A DNA stretch of 64,000 nt from Parabacteroides faecis (lineage in GTDB: Bacteria > Bacteroidota > Bacteroidia > Bacteroidales > Tannerellaceae). Position numbers and translations under genes: made by a program. Below the pieces are notes generated by a model. It was not told the DNA's origin. It saw only the letters and a list, made by a program, of their open reading frames with translations, and ran no database searches. Below are positions 19,441-30,255 of this stretch, piece after piece (the stretch's first letter is position 1; each line of letters opens with the position of its first letter). The stretch lies in the NCBI RefSeq assembly GCF_014647375.1, contig NZ_BMPB01000015.1, positions 62,001 to 126,000 of the forward strand, in the 5' to 3' direction.

Positions 19441-19521
19441 AATTGACAAGTGACAGTTGACAGGTAATGGTTAATGAGATATTACCTGTTTATCTGTCAT
19501 CTGTCAACTGTCATCTGTTAA
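19441..19521. repeat. Intergenic hairpin built of TGACAGTTGACA-like words
   Basis: The left side has TGACAGTTGACAGGTAAT and the right side ATTACCTG followed by TCTGTCATCTGTCAACTGTC; CAGGTAAT/ATTACCTG pairs directly and the outer 11-base arms GACAGTTGACA/TGTCAACTGTC can pair too. It lies between pruA and the proline dehydrogenase gene. It may stabilise or partly terminate the transcript, or be a dispersed genomic repeat. Confidence 0.6.
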
Positions 19522-19539
19522 CTCTTAAAATCAAATGCT

Positions 19540-20715
19540 ATGTTAGACTTTAATAATACAGAGATTGCGTTCTCATCCAAATCGCAGTCCGAATTGAAAA
19601 ACGCTTACTTACTATTCAACACAATCAAATATCCGTGGTTGGTAAAATGCGCCAGCTTCGCCAGTAATATCGCTTTAAAAATTCATTTCCCTCTTGCATG
19701 GGCTGTGAAGCCTACGTTGTATAAACAGTTTGTTGGTGGTGAGACCTTGCAGGATTGTACGAGGGCAATCGACCATCTTCGCCGCTTCAATGTGCGTTCA
19801 ACACTCGACTTCTCAGCCGAAGGAGAACAGACTCCCGAAGGTATACAAGCTACATTTGAAGAGACAATACGTTCGATCGATTTCGCAAAAGGAAACGATA
19901 ACCTGGCGTATGCTGTATTCAAACCTTCTACTATTGTAACTGATGAACTGTTGGCCAAAGCATCCGAAAAACGAAGCGAACTGACCATCGAGGAGGTAAA
20001 GGCTTTCCGTGAATTCAAGGAACGTTTTATGGCATTTTGTCAGCGGGCCTATGAAAATGACGTCCGCCTGATCGTCGATGCCGAGGATTACTGTTTCCAG
20101 GATGCGTTGGATGAACTGACTGACGAAGCAATGCGGAAATATAATAAAAAACGGGCTATCGTATTTGCTACTTTACAAATGTACCGCCACGACCGCATGC
20201 CTTACCTGCGCCGTATCCTGGATGATGCCACGGAAAAAGGGTATATTGCCGGAGTCAAGTTTGTACGTGGTGCTTATATGGAAGCCGAACGTGCCCGTGC
20301 TGCAGCTTTAGGTTATCCTGATCCGATCTGTAAGGATAAAAAAGCGACGGATGAGAATTTTGATGCAGCCGTTCGTTTCACAATGGATCATCTGGATCAT
20401 CTGGAAATGTTTATGGGGACACATAATGAGGAAAGTAATTATAAATTAGCAAAGCTGATAGATGAAAAAGGCCTTGAAAGGAACGATCCCCGTATCTTTT
20501 TTGCCCAGTTGCTGGGAATGAGTGATAATATCTCATTCAATCTGGCGCATGAAAAATATAACGTTACGAAATATGTGCCCTATGCTGCGGTAAGAGAGGT
20601 TCTGCCTTATCTGATTCGTCGGGCAGAAGAAAATACTTCAGTTGCCGGGCAGACCAGTCGTGAACTAAAGATGCTACAGTCAGAGTTGAATCGCCGTAAA
20701 AAAGTGAAACAATAA
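19540..20715 (+). CDS. Proline dehydrogenase (PRODH domain, monofunctional)
   Basis: FAD-dependent enzyme of 391 residues that oxidises proline to 1-pyrroline-5-carboxylate and passes electrons to the quinone pool. The PRODH barrel is recognised by FDAEDYCFQDALD-like VDAEDYCFQDALDELTDEAM, GVKFVRGAYMEAERARAA, FMGTHNEESNYKLAKLIDEK and the terminal YLIRRAEENTSVAGQTSREL, which contains the R-R-x-E-E/N substrate-binding signature. No DNA-binding or dehydrogenase fusion. It follows pruA; the gene pair would convert proline to glutamate. A strong terminator comes after it. Confidence 0.94.
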   Translation: MLDFNNTEIAFSSKSQSELKNAYLLFNTIKYPWLVKCASFASNIALKIHFPLAWAVKPTLYKQFVGGETLQDCTRAIDHLRRFNVRSTLDFSAEGEQTPEGIQATFEETIRSIDFAKGNDNLAYAVFKPSTIVTDELLAKASEKRSELTIEEVKAFREFKERFMAFCQRAYENDVRLIVDAEDYCFQDALDELTDEAMRKYNKKRAIVFATLQMYRHDRMPYLRRILDDATEKGYIAGVKFVRGAYMEAERARAAALGYPDPICKDKKATDENFDAAVRFTMDHLDHLEMFMGTHNEESNYKLAKLIDEKGLERNDPRIFFAQLLGMSDNISFNLAHEKYNVTKYVPYAAVREVLPYLIRRAEENTSVAGQTSRELKMLQSELNRRKKVKQ

Positions 20716-20748
20716 TCAGCCATCATGATTCTGGTGGTGTTTATTTGT

Positions 20749-20756
20749 TAATTTTG
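20749..20756 (+). promoter_or_regulatory. Candidate -7 element TAATTTTG for the first C1 peptidase gene
   Basis: Matches the Bacteroidota -7 consensus TAnnTTTG. It sits just before the hairpin at 20759-20790, so a transcript starting a few bases downstream would begin inside the left arm and need not terminate there. Confidence 0.45.
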
Positions 20757-20758
20757 CG

Positions 20759-20790
20759 AAGCTGTCTCAAAATAAAGAGACAGCTTTTTT
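20759..20790 (+). terminator. Rho-independent terminator after proline dehydrogenase
   Basis: Perfect 10-bp stem AAGCTGTCTC / GAGACAGCTT around an 8-base loop, followed by a T run. Positioned 44 bases after the PRODH stop. Confidence 0.85.
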
Positions 20791-20810
20791 AATATAATCA
20801 AAAACAAAAG

Positions 20811-22485
<1,675 letters not shown>

Positions 22486-23289
22486 TTACTTACTGGCTTT
22501 CAGACCCTTGATCACCGAAGAAGTGAAACCGGACATTTCCATTTCATTCAACCCTTTGATCGTAATTCCTCCCGGAGTCGTTACTTTGTCTATCTCCATT
22601 TCCGGATTGCTTTTATTTTCCAGCAACAGGTCTGTAGCCCCTTTTACCGTATGAACAACGATCTCCTGTGCCTGCTTCGGATAGAAACCGAGTTCGACAC
22701 CACCTTCGATTGCTGCACGGATATAACGAAGGGCAAAGGCAATGCCACTCGAGGCCAATGCCGTTCCGGCACCCATCAGGCGTTCTTCTACCAGCATGGC
22801 ATTTCCCAGTTCGTTGAATATGTTGACAATCAAATCGCACTGTTCTTTCGTTGCATTATGTGCAGAGACAAAAGTCATGCTGCTCAATACTTCGATAGCA
22901 GTATTAGGCATGATACGGAACAGCGCCGGCGTCACCCAGTCCTCGTAACTGGTTTTCTTTGTAAGATATGTATTCAGTGTCTCGAAAGTGATTCCTGCGG
23001 CTACTGAAACGATGATCTGTTTGTCGGAATCGAGTACTCCCTTTATCTGGTCGATAATTTCTTCCACCCTCCAGGGTTTTACTGCAATGACAACGATGTC
23101 GGCTCCTTTTACGGCTTCGATATTGTCGGACAATACGACAAAATCAGGATTGGCCGCTTTGATTTTATCCAATGTAGCTTGCGACTGTGCCGTACAGGTT
23201 ATGTCCGATGCTTTGAACATATGGCCTTTTGCCAGTCCACTGGCAATGGCGCCACCGATATTCCCGGCTCCGATAATAGTTATTTTCAT
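22486..23289 (-). CDS. proC: Pyrroline-5-carboxylate reductase
   Basis: NAD(P)H-dependent final enzyme of proline synthesis, reducing P5C to proline in the cytoplasm; 267 residues, normal for ProC. Rossmann N-terminus MKITIIGAGNIGGAIASGLA, then VKGADIVVIAVKPWRVEEII, ISVAAGITFETLN-like IVSVAAGITFETLNTYL, and the C-terminal family signature region VTTPGGITIKGLNEMEMSGF. Located between two paralogous peptidase genes on the opposite strand, away from the arg operon at 30-34 kb with which proC is often found in this phylum. Confidence 0.96.
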   Translation of the reverse strand: MKITIIGAGNIGGAIASGLAKGHMFKASDITCTAQSQATLDKIKAANPDFVVLSDNIEAVKGADIVVIAVKPWRVEEIIDQIKGVLDSDKQIIVSVAAGITFETLNTYLTKKTSYEDWVTPALFRIMPNTAIEVLSSMTFVSAHNATKEQCDLIVNIFNELGNAMLVEERLMGAGTALASSGIAFALRYIRAAIEGGVELGFYPKQAQEIVVHTVKGATDLLLENKSNPEMEIDKVTTPGGITIKGLNEMEMSGFTSSVIKGLKASK

Positions 23290-23325
23290 GTCTCCGTTTA
23301 TTTATAATTGTAAAATCATGAGTTG

Positions 23326-23333
23326 CAAAAGTA
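23326..23333 (-). promoter_or_regulatory. -7 element TACTTTTG for proC
   Basis: Leftward TAnnTTTG match 37 bases before the proC start codon, in the divergent space shared with the second C1 peptidase. Confidence 0.6.
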
Positions 23334-23355
23334 TGGAAAAAAGGAATAAAACCCG

Positions 23356-23363
23356 TACATTTG
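23356..23363 (+). promoter_or_regulatory. -7 element TACATTTG for C1 peptidase copy 2
   Basis: Rightward TAnnTTTG match 40 bases before the start codon of the second peptidase. The two divergent -7 elements are only about 22 bases apart, so proC and the peptidase promoters overlap. Confidence 0.6.
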
Positions 23364-23403
23364 CCTCAAAATGTATAATTGCTAATATAATCGAAAACAA
23401 AAG

Positions 23404-24597
23404 ATGAAGAAACTTATTGCTGCTAGCCTGCTGTTGGCTTGTGCCTTCTCTGCAACGAGTGTTGAAGCACAGGAAAAAGACGAGTATGTGTTTACTCCGG
23501 TCAAAGAATTGAAAATTACTCCGGTCAAGAATCAGAACCGTACGGGAACGTGTTGGTCGTTCTCTGGAATCGGTTTCCTGGAAGCAGAATTGTTGCGTAC
23601 GGGAAAAGGTGAATATGACCTGTCTGAGATGTTTGTAGTAAGTCATTCTTATAAAGATAAGGCTGATAAATTTGTCCGTTTACATGGGTGTCTGAACTTC
23701 GCACAGGGCGGTTCGTTTGGAGATGTGCTTTACGCAACGAAACATTATGGCGCAGTACCCGAATCAGTCATGAACGGATTGCAGTATGGCGAAGAACAGC
23801 ATGTGCACGGTGAATTGGAAAGCCTGGCCATCTCTTATGTAAATACAATCATCAAGAATCCGAACGGAAAGCTGTCGCCAGTCTGGAAGAAAGGTTTTGA
23901 CGGGATTATCGATTCTTATTTGGGAGCAGTTCCTGAAAAGTTTACTTACAACGGAAAGGAATATACTCCGAAGAGCTTTGGTGAAGAACTGGGTTTGAAT
24001 ATCGATGACTATATCTCTTTGACTTCTTATACACATCATCCTTTCTATACTGCATTCCCTATTGAAGTGCAGGATAACTGGCGTTGGGATTTATCTTATA
24101 ACCTGCCGTTGGATGAACTGATGCAGGTCATGGACAATGCAATCAATACAGGTTATTCTATCGCATGGGCTGCCGATGTTAGTGAAAAAGGTTTTACTCG
24201 TAACGGTATTGCTGTAGCTGCTGATGTTACTTCCATCGAAACATCCGGTTCAGACCAGGATAAATGGGTAGGTTTGAGCAAGACTGAGAAGGATGCAGAG
24301 ATCAAGAAGATGATCGAAAAACCGGGTTGCAAGGAATTGACGATCACTCAGGAAATGCGTCAGAAAGATTATGATAACTATCAGACTACCGATGATCACG
24401 GCATGTTGATCTACGGTATTGCCAAAGACCAGAACGGTAAGAAGTTCTATATGGTAAAGAATTCCTGGGGAACTGACAATAAATATAAGGGAACCTGGTA
24501 TGCTTCGGAACCGTTTGTCGCTTTTAAAACTATGACGATCGTCGTTCACAAAGATGCACTGCCTAAAACGATCAAAACAAAATTAGGAATCAAGTAA
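23404..24597 (+). CDS. C1-family cysteine aminopeptidase (PepC/bleomycin-hydrolase type), copy 2
   Basis: Second exported papain-fold peptidase, 397 residues, signal peptide MKKLIAASLLLACAFSATSV...AQ. Catalytic Cys50 (RTGTCWSFSGIG), His (TDDHGMLIYG) and Asn (MVKNSWGTDN) are intact, so both copies should be active. Differences from copy 1 are scattered conservative substitutions, e.g. ETGSDQDK-region and the C-terminal LPKTIKTKLGIK. It has its own promoter and a strong terminator. The pair looks like a tandem duplication now separated by proC. Confidence 0.93.
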   Translation: MKKLIAASLLLACAFSATSVEAQEKDEYVFTPVKELKITPVKNQNRTGTCWSFSGIGFLEAELLRTGKGEYDLSEMFVVSHSYKDKADKFVRLHGCLNFAQGGSFGDVLYATKHYGAVPESVMNGLQYGEEQHVHGELESLAISYVNTIIKNPNGKLSPVWKKGFDGIIDSYLGAVPEKFTYNGKEYTPKSFGEELGLNIDDYISLTSYTHHPFYTAFPIEVQDNWRWDLSYNLPLDELMQVMDNAINTGYSIAWAADVSEKGFTRNGIAVAADVTSIETSGSDQDKWVGLSKTEKDAEIKKMIEKPGCKELTITQEMRQKDYDNYQTTDDHGMLIYGIAKDQNGKKFYMVKNSWGTDNKYKGTWYASEPFVAFKTMTIVVHKDALPKTIKTKLGIK

Positions 24598-24617
24598 TTA
24601 CCTATATTATAAAAAGC

Positions 24618-24661
24618 GAAAAGAGGCATTCCCGGTAGGAGTTGGGGTGCCTCTTTTCTAT
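24618..24661 (+). terminator. Rho-independent terminator after C1 peptidase copy 2
   Basis: Perfect 11-bp stem GAAAAGAGGCA / TGCCTCTTTTC with a 19-base loop. It lies between convergent genes and could stop transcription from both sides. Confidence 0.8.
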
Positions 24662-24681
24662 TTATACAAAGATGTGCTTAT

Positions 24682-25239
24682 TTATGGAACCAGTATCAGG
24701 GTGTAATTCAGATCGGATGCTGCTTTCTGTAATTCCTGATTCAATAGTGTCAGACTGTCGCCTTCTGCCTGGAAATAGAATGTCATACTTCCGTCGCTAG
24801 GGATCAATTCGTAAACGACAGCTTCAGAATCGCTGGGTGTACCATGTTTTACCTGACGTTTACCGGTAGAAGAGAATGTTTTATCCTGTCCGTTTTCAGC
24901 TTCCAGATAAGTGGCATCCATTTCGTAAACGCCGTCGTCGCTATCTTGCTGATAGAACAAAGTCAGGTCATAAACGATGCCGGGACCATCTGCAGCCGGG
25001 AATGTTCCCTTATATTTTTTCTGGATAACGCTTCCTTTTTTAGGATCTACTTTCAGCGAATCACGCATGTTCACAGGTTTGGTCGTTTTTCCTGTTACTT
25101 CAGGCAAAGCCGGTGCATCGGGTACCGCTTCAGCTACTGTTACGCTTTCTTCCTCTATTAAAGCGGGTTCGGTTGTTTTCTTCCCGCTACATGCAGCTAA
25201 TAAAGCCAGAGCTGCTACTGCGATAAAATACTTTTTCAT
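24682..25239 (-). CDS. NlpE-like (copper-resistance NlpE N-terminal domain) lipoprotein
   Basis: Lipoprotein of 185 residues, lipobox LAAC with Cys17. After an acidic linker (about 20-65) comes the domain signature YKGTFPAADGPGIVYDLTLF and a C-terminal beta-rich part with YELIPSDGSMTFYFQAEGDS, matching the first domain of E. coli NlpE, an outer-membrane lipoprotein that signals surface and copper stress through CpxA. The CxxC metal motif of E. coli NlpE is not present here. Bacteroidota have many stand-alone NlpE_N proteins of unknown role. Single gene with terminators on both sides. Confidence 0.8.
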   Translation of the reverse strand: MKKYFIAVAALALLAACSGKKTTEPALIEEESVTVAEAVPDAPALPEVTGKTTKPVNMRDSLKVDPKKGSVIQKKYKGTFPAADGPGIVYDLTLFYQQDSDDGVYEMDATYLEAENGQDKTFSSTGKRQVKHGTPSDSEAVVYELIPSDGSMTFYFQAEGDSLTLLNQELQKAASDLNYTLILVP

Positions 25240-25280
25240 TATTCTGCATTTTTATTTATTAGTGACTTTGCCGTTATAAC

Positions 25281-25320
25281 AAAAGTCCCCCTGCATTTTG
25301 TTTTGCAGGAGGACTTTTTT
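25281..25320 (-). terminator. Rho-independent terminator after the MscS gene
   Basis: Stem AAGTCC-C-CCTGCA / TGCAGG-A-GGACTT with a short AT loop and T/A runs on both sides. It lies 22 bases past the MscS stop in the leftward direction. Confidence 0.75.
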
Positions 25321-25341
25321 AACTATATGACAGGCTGTTTC

Positions 25342-27198
25342 TCATTTTTTATCCGGACTCTCCGGTTTTTTCTGATATTCAGGAGGAATAGTGATAGCAC
25401 TACCGTCGCGTTCTGCATAATAATGGGGCGACATGATCTCTATACCTGCTTCATTGAATACATCCTGTATGTTCTGGTGCAGGTCGGAATATATCTGAGA
25501 TAATTTGTCGGCCTCTTTTATATAAGCATTTATCTGGTAACAGGGATAGTAGTCCTGCAATTCCGTTTCCAGAACAAACGGTTTCGGGTGCGACATCACT
25601 CCGGGAGTCGAGCGGGCTGCATCGATCAGTAACTGATGGACCTGACGCCAGGGAATATCATAACCGATACTGACTGTCGAGTGGATGATCAGACCGAACT
25701 GGCGGGCGGATGCACTGTAATTGACCGTATGTGACGACATGATGAATGAGTTGGGAATTGTAACAACCTCATTCTTTGGGGTACGGATGCGGGTTACGAA
25801 CGGCGTTTTTTCAATTACATTTCCTGTAGTCTCGTTTAACTTGATGCGGTCGCCCAGTTTGAACGGACGCATATAAGTAATGACCAGCCCTGCTATGATA
25901 TTTCCGATAACCGTACTTGAACCCAGGGAGACGATCAGTCCGACAAAGACCGAAATACCCTGGAATACACCGGAATCAGAGCCTGGCAGATACGGGTAGA
26001 CCATTGCGATCATAAAGGCATACAACAGGAAGCGTATAATATTGAAAGATGGCTGTGCCCAGTCCGGATAGAATCCGGTGATCTTTAATTTCTCGCTTTC
26101 AATCTCATTGGCTATATATTGAATACCCTTTATAATATATTTTACACTGTAATAAATGACAATGATAATGAAAAGGTTAGGTATGTATTCGACAACAGAT
26201 TTAAGAACCATTTTGATCGGTTCGATAATATAAGTGAATAACCTCATTGCCAGATTCTCTGTTTGCGGGAATATGGCAAACAGCATCGGGACACTGAACA
26301 TAAGCTGTATCAGTAAAACCAGGTAGCGAAGAATGTTATTCAGGAAGATAAGTATCCTGCCTTGCCGGTGAGTGTTCAGAAATTCATAATCCCGTATGGT
26401 GATGGATTTGAGTTTGTTCTGCTTCAGCCAGATAATACGGCGGCGTAGTTTTCTGAACAGATAGTTGGTCAGCTTAAACAGGAAATACTGAACGACCAGT
26501 ACTAAGATGAAAAGGCCTACCCGTTTAGCGATCTGAAGGATGCTGTGTTCTTTTTTCAGCGACAGGATCTTATCGTGGACAGCAGATTGATATTGTTTTG
26601 CCAGTTCGTCCCTATCCGTATTCATCCAAAGGGCATCCTGGTCGGTAACACTCAATATCACTTTTTCTCCATACATGATATCCGTCTGGTATTCACTGGT
26701 GAACAGATATACAGAGTCGGTTTTCAGGCTAAGGTCTTTTCCGATCTTCAGGATTAAGTTGACGGCATTTTCAGCACGGTCGTGTGCAGAAACACCTCCT
26801 CTTTTGGCATAGAAAGTGAGGAGCGTATCATTGTCGATGATAAGAGGGACACCGGGTGTCAGGGTTCGTAACGAGTCGATGCGGTGACGCTGTTCCTCTT
26901 TTTTCAGCGAATCGGTGGTGATATGCTTGTTCAGCGCATCGTCCAACTCGGTCCGGAGTACGATCTCATTCAGCTTCATTTCCTGTAACTGAAGTTCAAG
27001 CTCCTGCATTCTGATAGAATCCTGCCGGTACTTTTCTTCCATTACGGCGGATGAATCGGCCGGAGCCTCGTTTGTCTTGTTCTCTGTAATGACAGCATTC
27101 AATAATCCTTCAGCCTTTTCCCTGATCTGGGACGTAGCCCGGGAAGGCATGAAGAATAGGGCCGATATAACGGCAAAGCATATAACTAAACGTTTCAT
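25342..27198 (-). CDS. Large MscS-family mechanosensitive channel
   Basis: Inner-membrane tension-gated channel of 618 residues. Parts: signal peptide (to about 23), a charged coiled-coil periplasmic region with repeated Gln/Glu/Leu (about 45-115), further periplasmic region, several membrane helices (about 225-245, 285-320, 335-360, 390-410), then the MscS pore helix and beta domain: VSLGSSTVIGNIIAGLVITY and FKLGDRIKLNETTGNVIEKT. The pore helix contains the Gly/Ala/Ser packing pattern of TM3. This is the KefA/MscK-like extended type rather than the minimal 280-residue MscS. It protects against hypo-osmotic shock. Transcribed behind the DPP-IV-like gene (36 bases). Confidence 0.9.
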   Translation of the reverse strand: MKRLVICFAVISALFFMPSRATSQIREKAEGLLNAVITENKTNEAPADSSAVMEEKYRQDSIRMQELELQLQEMKLNEIVLRTELDDALNKHITTDSLKKEEQRHRIDSLRTLTPGVPLIIDNDTLLTFYAKRGGVSAHDRAENAVNLILKIGKDLSLKTDSVYLFTSEYQTDIMYGEKVILSVTDQDALWMNTDRDELAKQYQSAVHDKILSLKKEHSILQIAKRVGLFILVLVVQYFLFKLTNYLFRKLRRRIIWLKQNKLKSITIRDYEFLNTHRQGRILIFLNNILRYLVLLIQLMFSVPMLFAIFPQTENLAMRLFTYIIEPIKMVLKSVVEYIPNLFIIIVIYYSVKYIIKGIQYIANEIESEKLKITGFYPDWAQPSFNIIRFLLYAFMIAMVYPYLPGSDSGVFQGISVFVGLIVSLGSSTVIGNIIAGLVITYMRPFKLGDRIKLNETTGNVIEKTPFVTRIRTPKNEVVTIPNSFIMSSHTVNYSASARQFGLIIHSTVSIGYDIPWRQVHQLLIDAARSTPGVMSHPKPFVLETELQDYYPCYQINAYIKEADKLSQIYSDLHQNIQDVFNEAGIEIMSPHYYAERDGSAITIPPEYQKKPESPDKK

Positions 27199-27234
27199 AG
27201 TGCCTTTTTACTCTATACTTTAATTTATATATGT

Positions 27235-29469
27235 TTATTTGCCTCCTGCCGGCAAATGTTTCAACCAGTAGTCTGCCATACTTTTCCGTAGATGTAAGGT
27301 GGTGCCTTCACGCTCATAGATACCGTGGCTACGCATCGGATAGCTGATCTGACTGAATATCTTTCCATGTTTGACCAGTTCATTCACCTGCATTTCGCAG
27401 TTCTGGTAATGTACGTTGTCGTCGCCCGTTCCGTGTATCAGTAATAAGTTTCCTTTCAATCCTTTTGTATAACTGATAGGAGAACCTTTACGATAACCTT
27501 CCGGATTATTTTGCGGGGTGTTCATATAGCGTTCCTGATAAACGGTGTCATATAAGCGCTGGTCGGCAACAAAAGCGATTGCAATGCCGGTGTGAAATAC
27601 TTCCGGATAGCGGAACATACAGTTCAGTGTCTGGCTACCGCCTCCGCTCCATCCGTTGATACCGATACGAGACAGGTCGATGAACGGGTATTGCCGTCCG
27701 AGATCCTGTATGCCCCGTGCCTGATCTTCGGATGCAAATGTACCGACTTCCCCATAGATGCATTTGCGCCATTCACGTCCGCGTGGTGCATTAGCTCCCC
27801 GGTTTTCGATGCTGACATAGATGTATCCTTGATTGACCATATATTGGTTCCACAGATCGCCGCCACCCCATGAGTCCTGTACGGTCGATCCTGCCGGTTC
27901 GCCATAGACTTCGATAATAACCGGGTATTTCTTCGAAGGGTCGAAGTTAACAGGTTTAATCATGCAGGCATCGAGTAGTAAATCGCCTGATTTGACTTTG
28001 ACAAACTCTTTCGGATTCAATCCCAGTGCGTCATATTGTTCTTTCGCTTTTGCATTATCTTCGATTATACGAACGGACTGATTCTTAGGAAATGAAACCA
28101 TGTCAATCACCGGAGGGGTTACTGAATTGCTGTAGGTATGTACTGCCCATTTTCCGGTCGGAGACATGTTATAACGATGCTGCCCCGGCTGGTTCTCAGG
28201 GCTCAAGCGTTTTACTTCGCCTTTGCCAAACAGGTTTGCACTGTACAGATAACGTTGTGTATAGTTTTCCGGTGAAGCGATAAAATAAACCAAACCTTTT
28301 TGCAGATCGGTTCCGACCGGCTGGATATAATCGAAATCTCCTTTTGTGACAGGGATGATCTCTTTTCCGTCACGGCTCACACGATACAGGTGACGCCATC
28401 CGCTGCGTTCGCTTTCCCAGGTGAAATACTGGTTGTTCTTCAGCCACTGGATATTATCGTTTGTATCCAGCCAGGCTGCATCTTGATCGGTAAAGATATT
28501 TTTAGGTGTTGTACTGCCTATTTGGGCAATCCATACTTTATTGGTATTCTGTTCCCGGTTCAATTGTTGAATGAACAATTCGTTGCTTTCCGGAATGAAA
28601 TCCATACGGGGAATGTAATTGTTCCGCGGATCTCCGGGAATATCGATCCAGGTGGTCGTTCCCCCTTCTGCCGGGACATATCCTACTTTTACTGCTGAAT
28701 TGGCTGTACCTGCTTTCGGATAGGGAAAGTGGAGGATAGTAGGATAGACAGAATCGACATTGTTGATGATGTCGAATACGCCGGTCCCTTCCGTATCGCT
28801 TTGCCAGTAGGCTATATATTTGCCGTCCGGGCTCCAGCGGAAACCGTCGCGGCAGCTGAATTCTTCTTCATATACCCAGTCGAACGTACCGTTTACGATA
28901 GTCCGGCTTCCGTCGTGGGTCAACTGGGTTCTTTTGCCGGAGTTTATATCTTCTACATAAATATTATTGTCGGAAACGTAGGCTACTCTGGTTCCGTCGG
29001 GAGAGAATTTGGCGAACATCATCGATGATTCGGGCAATCCTTTTCCCAACTGGCGTAGGCTGCCGTCTTGCAGGCTAAGCACCCAGTAATCTCCCCGCGT
29101 ATCATAACGCCAAACACGTTTAGTGTTATTAAATATCATAACTTTGTCATTGTCATTGCTCCAGGAGAGGCGCCCCATTCCAATGTGTTTTCCTGTCAAT
29201 GGGTTTATAAACATGGAAGAGGGGATGATCACTTCGCGGGCATTATCTTTGGCACGGTAGGCAACGACATCCATACCTCCGTCTGTTTCATTTCTTTCCA
29301 GGCGGCTGTAACGTTCCCCGTCTTTCATCCAGTTCATGGCACCGATTCCTTTTGTCTGGATCAGCCTCCCACTGAGAACTTCTTCTAAATCCGATGATTT
29401 TTGTGCGGTACACAGATTGCTGCAGAAAATAGTAATAGCGGCGGCAACAATTAGTTTATTTAGTTTCAT
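27235..29469 (-). CDS. Dipeptidyl peptidase IV-like serine peptidase (family S9B)
   Basis: Exported prolyl-type dipeptidyl peptidase of 744 residues. Signal peptide MKLNKLIVAAAITIFCSNLC. The N-terminal beta-propeller includes FDWVYEEEFSCRDGFRWSPD; Glu201-203 fall where DPP-IV has the Glu pair that binds the substrate amino terminus. The alpha/beta-hydrolase part has INGWSGGGSQTLNCMFRYPE with Ser608, LLIHGTGDDNVHYQN with Asp683, and RSHGIYE with His715. The nucleophile elbow reads G-W-S-G-G-G where DPP-IV usually has G-W-S-Y-G-G. It likely clips Xaa-Pro or Xaa-Ala dipeptides; the elbow change leaves specificity open. Upstream of MscS on the same strand. Confidence 0.9.
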   Translation of the reverse strand: MKLNKLIVAAAITIFCSNLCTAQKSSDLEEVLSGRLIQTKGIGAMNWMKDGERYSRLERNETDGGMDVVAYRAKDNAREVIIPSSMFINPLTGKHIGMGRLSWSNDNDKVMIFNNTKRVWRYDTRGDYWVLSLQDGSLRQLGKGLPESSMMFAKFSPDGTRVAYVSDNNIYVEDINSGKRTQLTHDGSRTIVNGTFDWVYEEEFSCRDGFRWSPDGKYIAYWQSDTEGTGVFDIINNVDSVYPTILHFPYPKAGTANSAVKVGYVPAEGGTTTWIDIPGDPRNNYIPRMDFIPESNELFIQQLNREQNTNKVWIAQIGSTTPKNIFTDQDAAWLDTNDNIQWLKNNQYFTWESERSGWRHLYRVSRDGKEIIPVTKGDFDYIQPVGTDLQKGLVYFIASPENYTQRYLYSANLFGKGEVKRLSPENQPGQHRYNMSPTGKWAVHTYSNSVTPPVIDMVSFPKNQSVRIIEDNAKAKEQYDALGLNPKEFVKVKSGDLLLDACMIKPVNFDPSKKYPVIIEVYGEPAGSTVQDSWGGGDLWNQYMVNQGYIYVSIENRGANAPRGREWRKCIYGEVGTFASEDQARGIQDLGRQYPFIDLSRIGINGWSGGGSQTLNCMFRYPEVFHTGIAIAFVADQRLYDTVYQERYMNTPQNNPEGYRKGSPISYTKGLKGNLLLIHGTGDDNVHYQNCEMQVNELVKHGKIFSQISYPMRSHGIYEREGTTLHLRKSMADYWLKHLPAGGK

Positions 29470-29547
29470 TTGTATTTATTGTGTTTGTTTCTGAATATAC
29501 AAATAACGTAAAGTTCTTTGAGATAACAAAGGAGAAACTCTTATTAT

Positions 29548-29555
29548 TATCTTTG
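29548..29555 (+). promoter_or_regulatory. -7 element TATCTTTG for the FKBP lipoprotein
   Basis: Perfect TAnnTTTG match 40 bases before the start codon. Confidence 0.65.
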
Positions 29556-29595
29556 CGGCTTCAAAAGAGTTTAATAGTAAAATAAAAGACGAATA

Positions 29596-30099
29596 ATGAG
29601 ATCTATTTATGCAGTCGCATGTTTTGCGATGGTGATGTTGAGTGGGTTTACCGCTTGTAATAATGATGACAGTATTGAATTTACTTCCGAGCAACTTGCC
29701 TATTTTGAAAAGAATCGTGAATATATTCGTGAGAAGAAGTTGGAAAAAGATGAAAACGGAGAACTCGTTTATCAGCAGCTGGTAAAGTATGGAGATACGA
29801 CTTTATACCGGGTGATTGACAGGAGGGCAGAGAAGCCGGAGTATCCAACAGGTGATCAAATACTAACGTATGATTTAGAAGGATTTCTGATTGATGGCAC
29901 GAATTTCCAAAAGAAGGGGTTGATAAAGTATCCAGCCAATGGCTTAATAGAAGGTTTGCGGGGAGTTATTTTAGACACTTCGATAGGTGATTCTATAGAA
30001 GCAATTATCCCTGCTACGTTGGGTTATAAGTACAGAGATAATGGTCCGGTTCCTGCCGGTTCAACTTTAATATTCAACTATAGAGTAGAGAAAAACTGA
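29596..30099 (+). CDS. FKBP-type peptidyl-prolyl isomerase lipoprotein
   Basis: Lipoprotein of 167 residues with Cys21 in lipobox FTAC followed by NNDDS, an acidic stretch like the signal that sends Bacteroidota lipoproteins to the cell surface. The C-terminal 95 residues form an FKBP domain: YDLEGFLIDGTNFQKKGL, LIEGLRGVILDTSIGDSIEA, IPATLGYKYRDNGPVPAGST and LIFNYRVEKN at the end, matching the FKBP order of active-site loops. It would speed cis-trans proline isomerisation in secreted proteins. Own promoter and terminator. Confidence 0.88.
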   Translation: MRSIYAVACFAMVMLSGFTACNNDDSIEFTSEQLAYFEKNREYIREKKLEKDENGELVYQQLVKYGDTTLYRVIDRRAEKPEYPTGDQILTYDLEGFLIDGTNFQKKGLIKYPANGLIEGLRGVILDTSIGDSIEAIIPATLGYKYRDNGPVPAGSTLIFNYRVEKN

Positions 30100-30200
30100 T
30101 TGTTAGTCAGTTCGGTTGTTGGTACCGAGAAAGGTATGTTTGCCAATGCAGTAACAAATCTTTCGTTCCAACCTTGACTGTACAGGAGATAAAATAAACA

Positions 30201-30240
30201 AGAAGGGCGCCTTCGGAATATCCGTTGGCGCCCTTCTTTT
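30201..30240. terminator. Bidirectional rho-independent terminator between FKBP gene and argD
   Basis: Perfect 11-bp GC-rich stem AGAAGGGCGCC / GGCGCCCTTCT with a 15-base loop and a T run. Serves the rightward FKBP gene and possibly the leftward arg operon, whose last stop is 16 bases away. Confidence 0.85.
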
Positions 30241-30255
30241 ATAATAAAGAACTAA

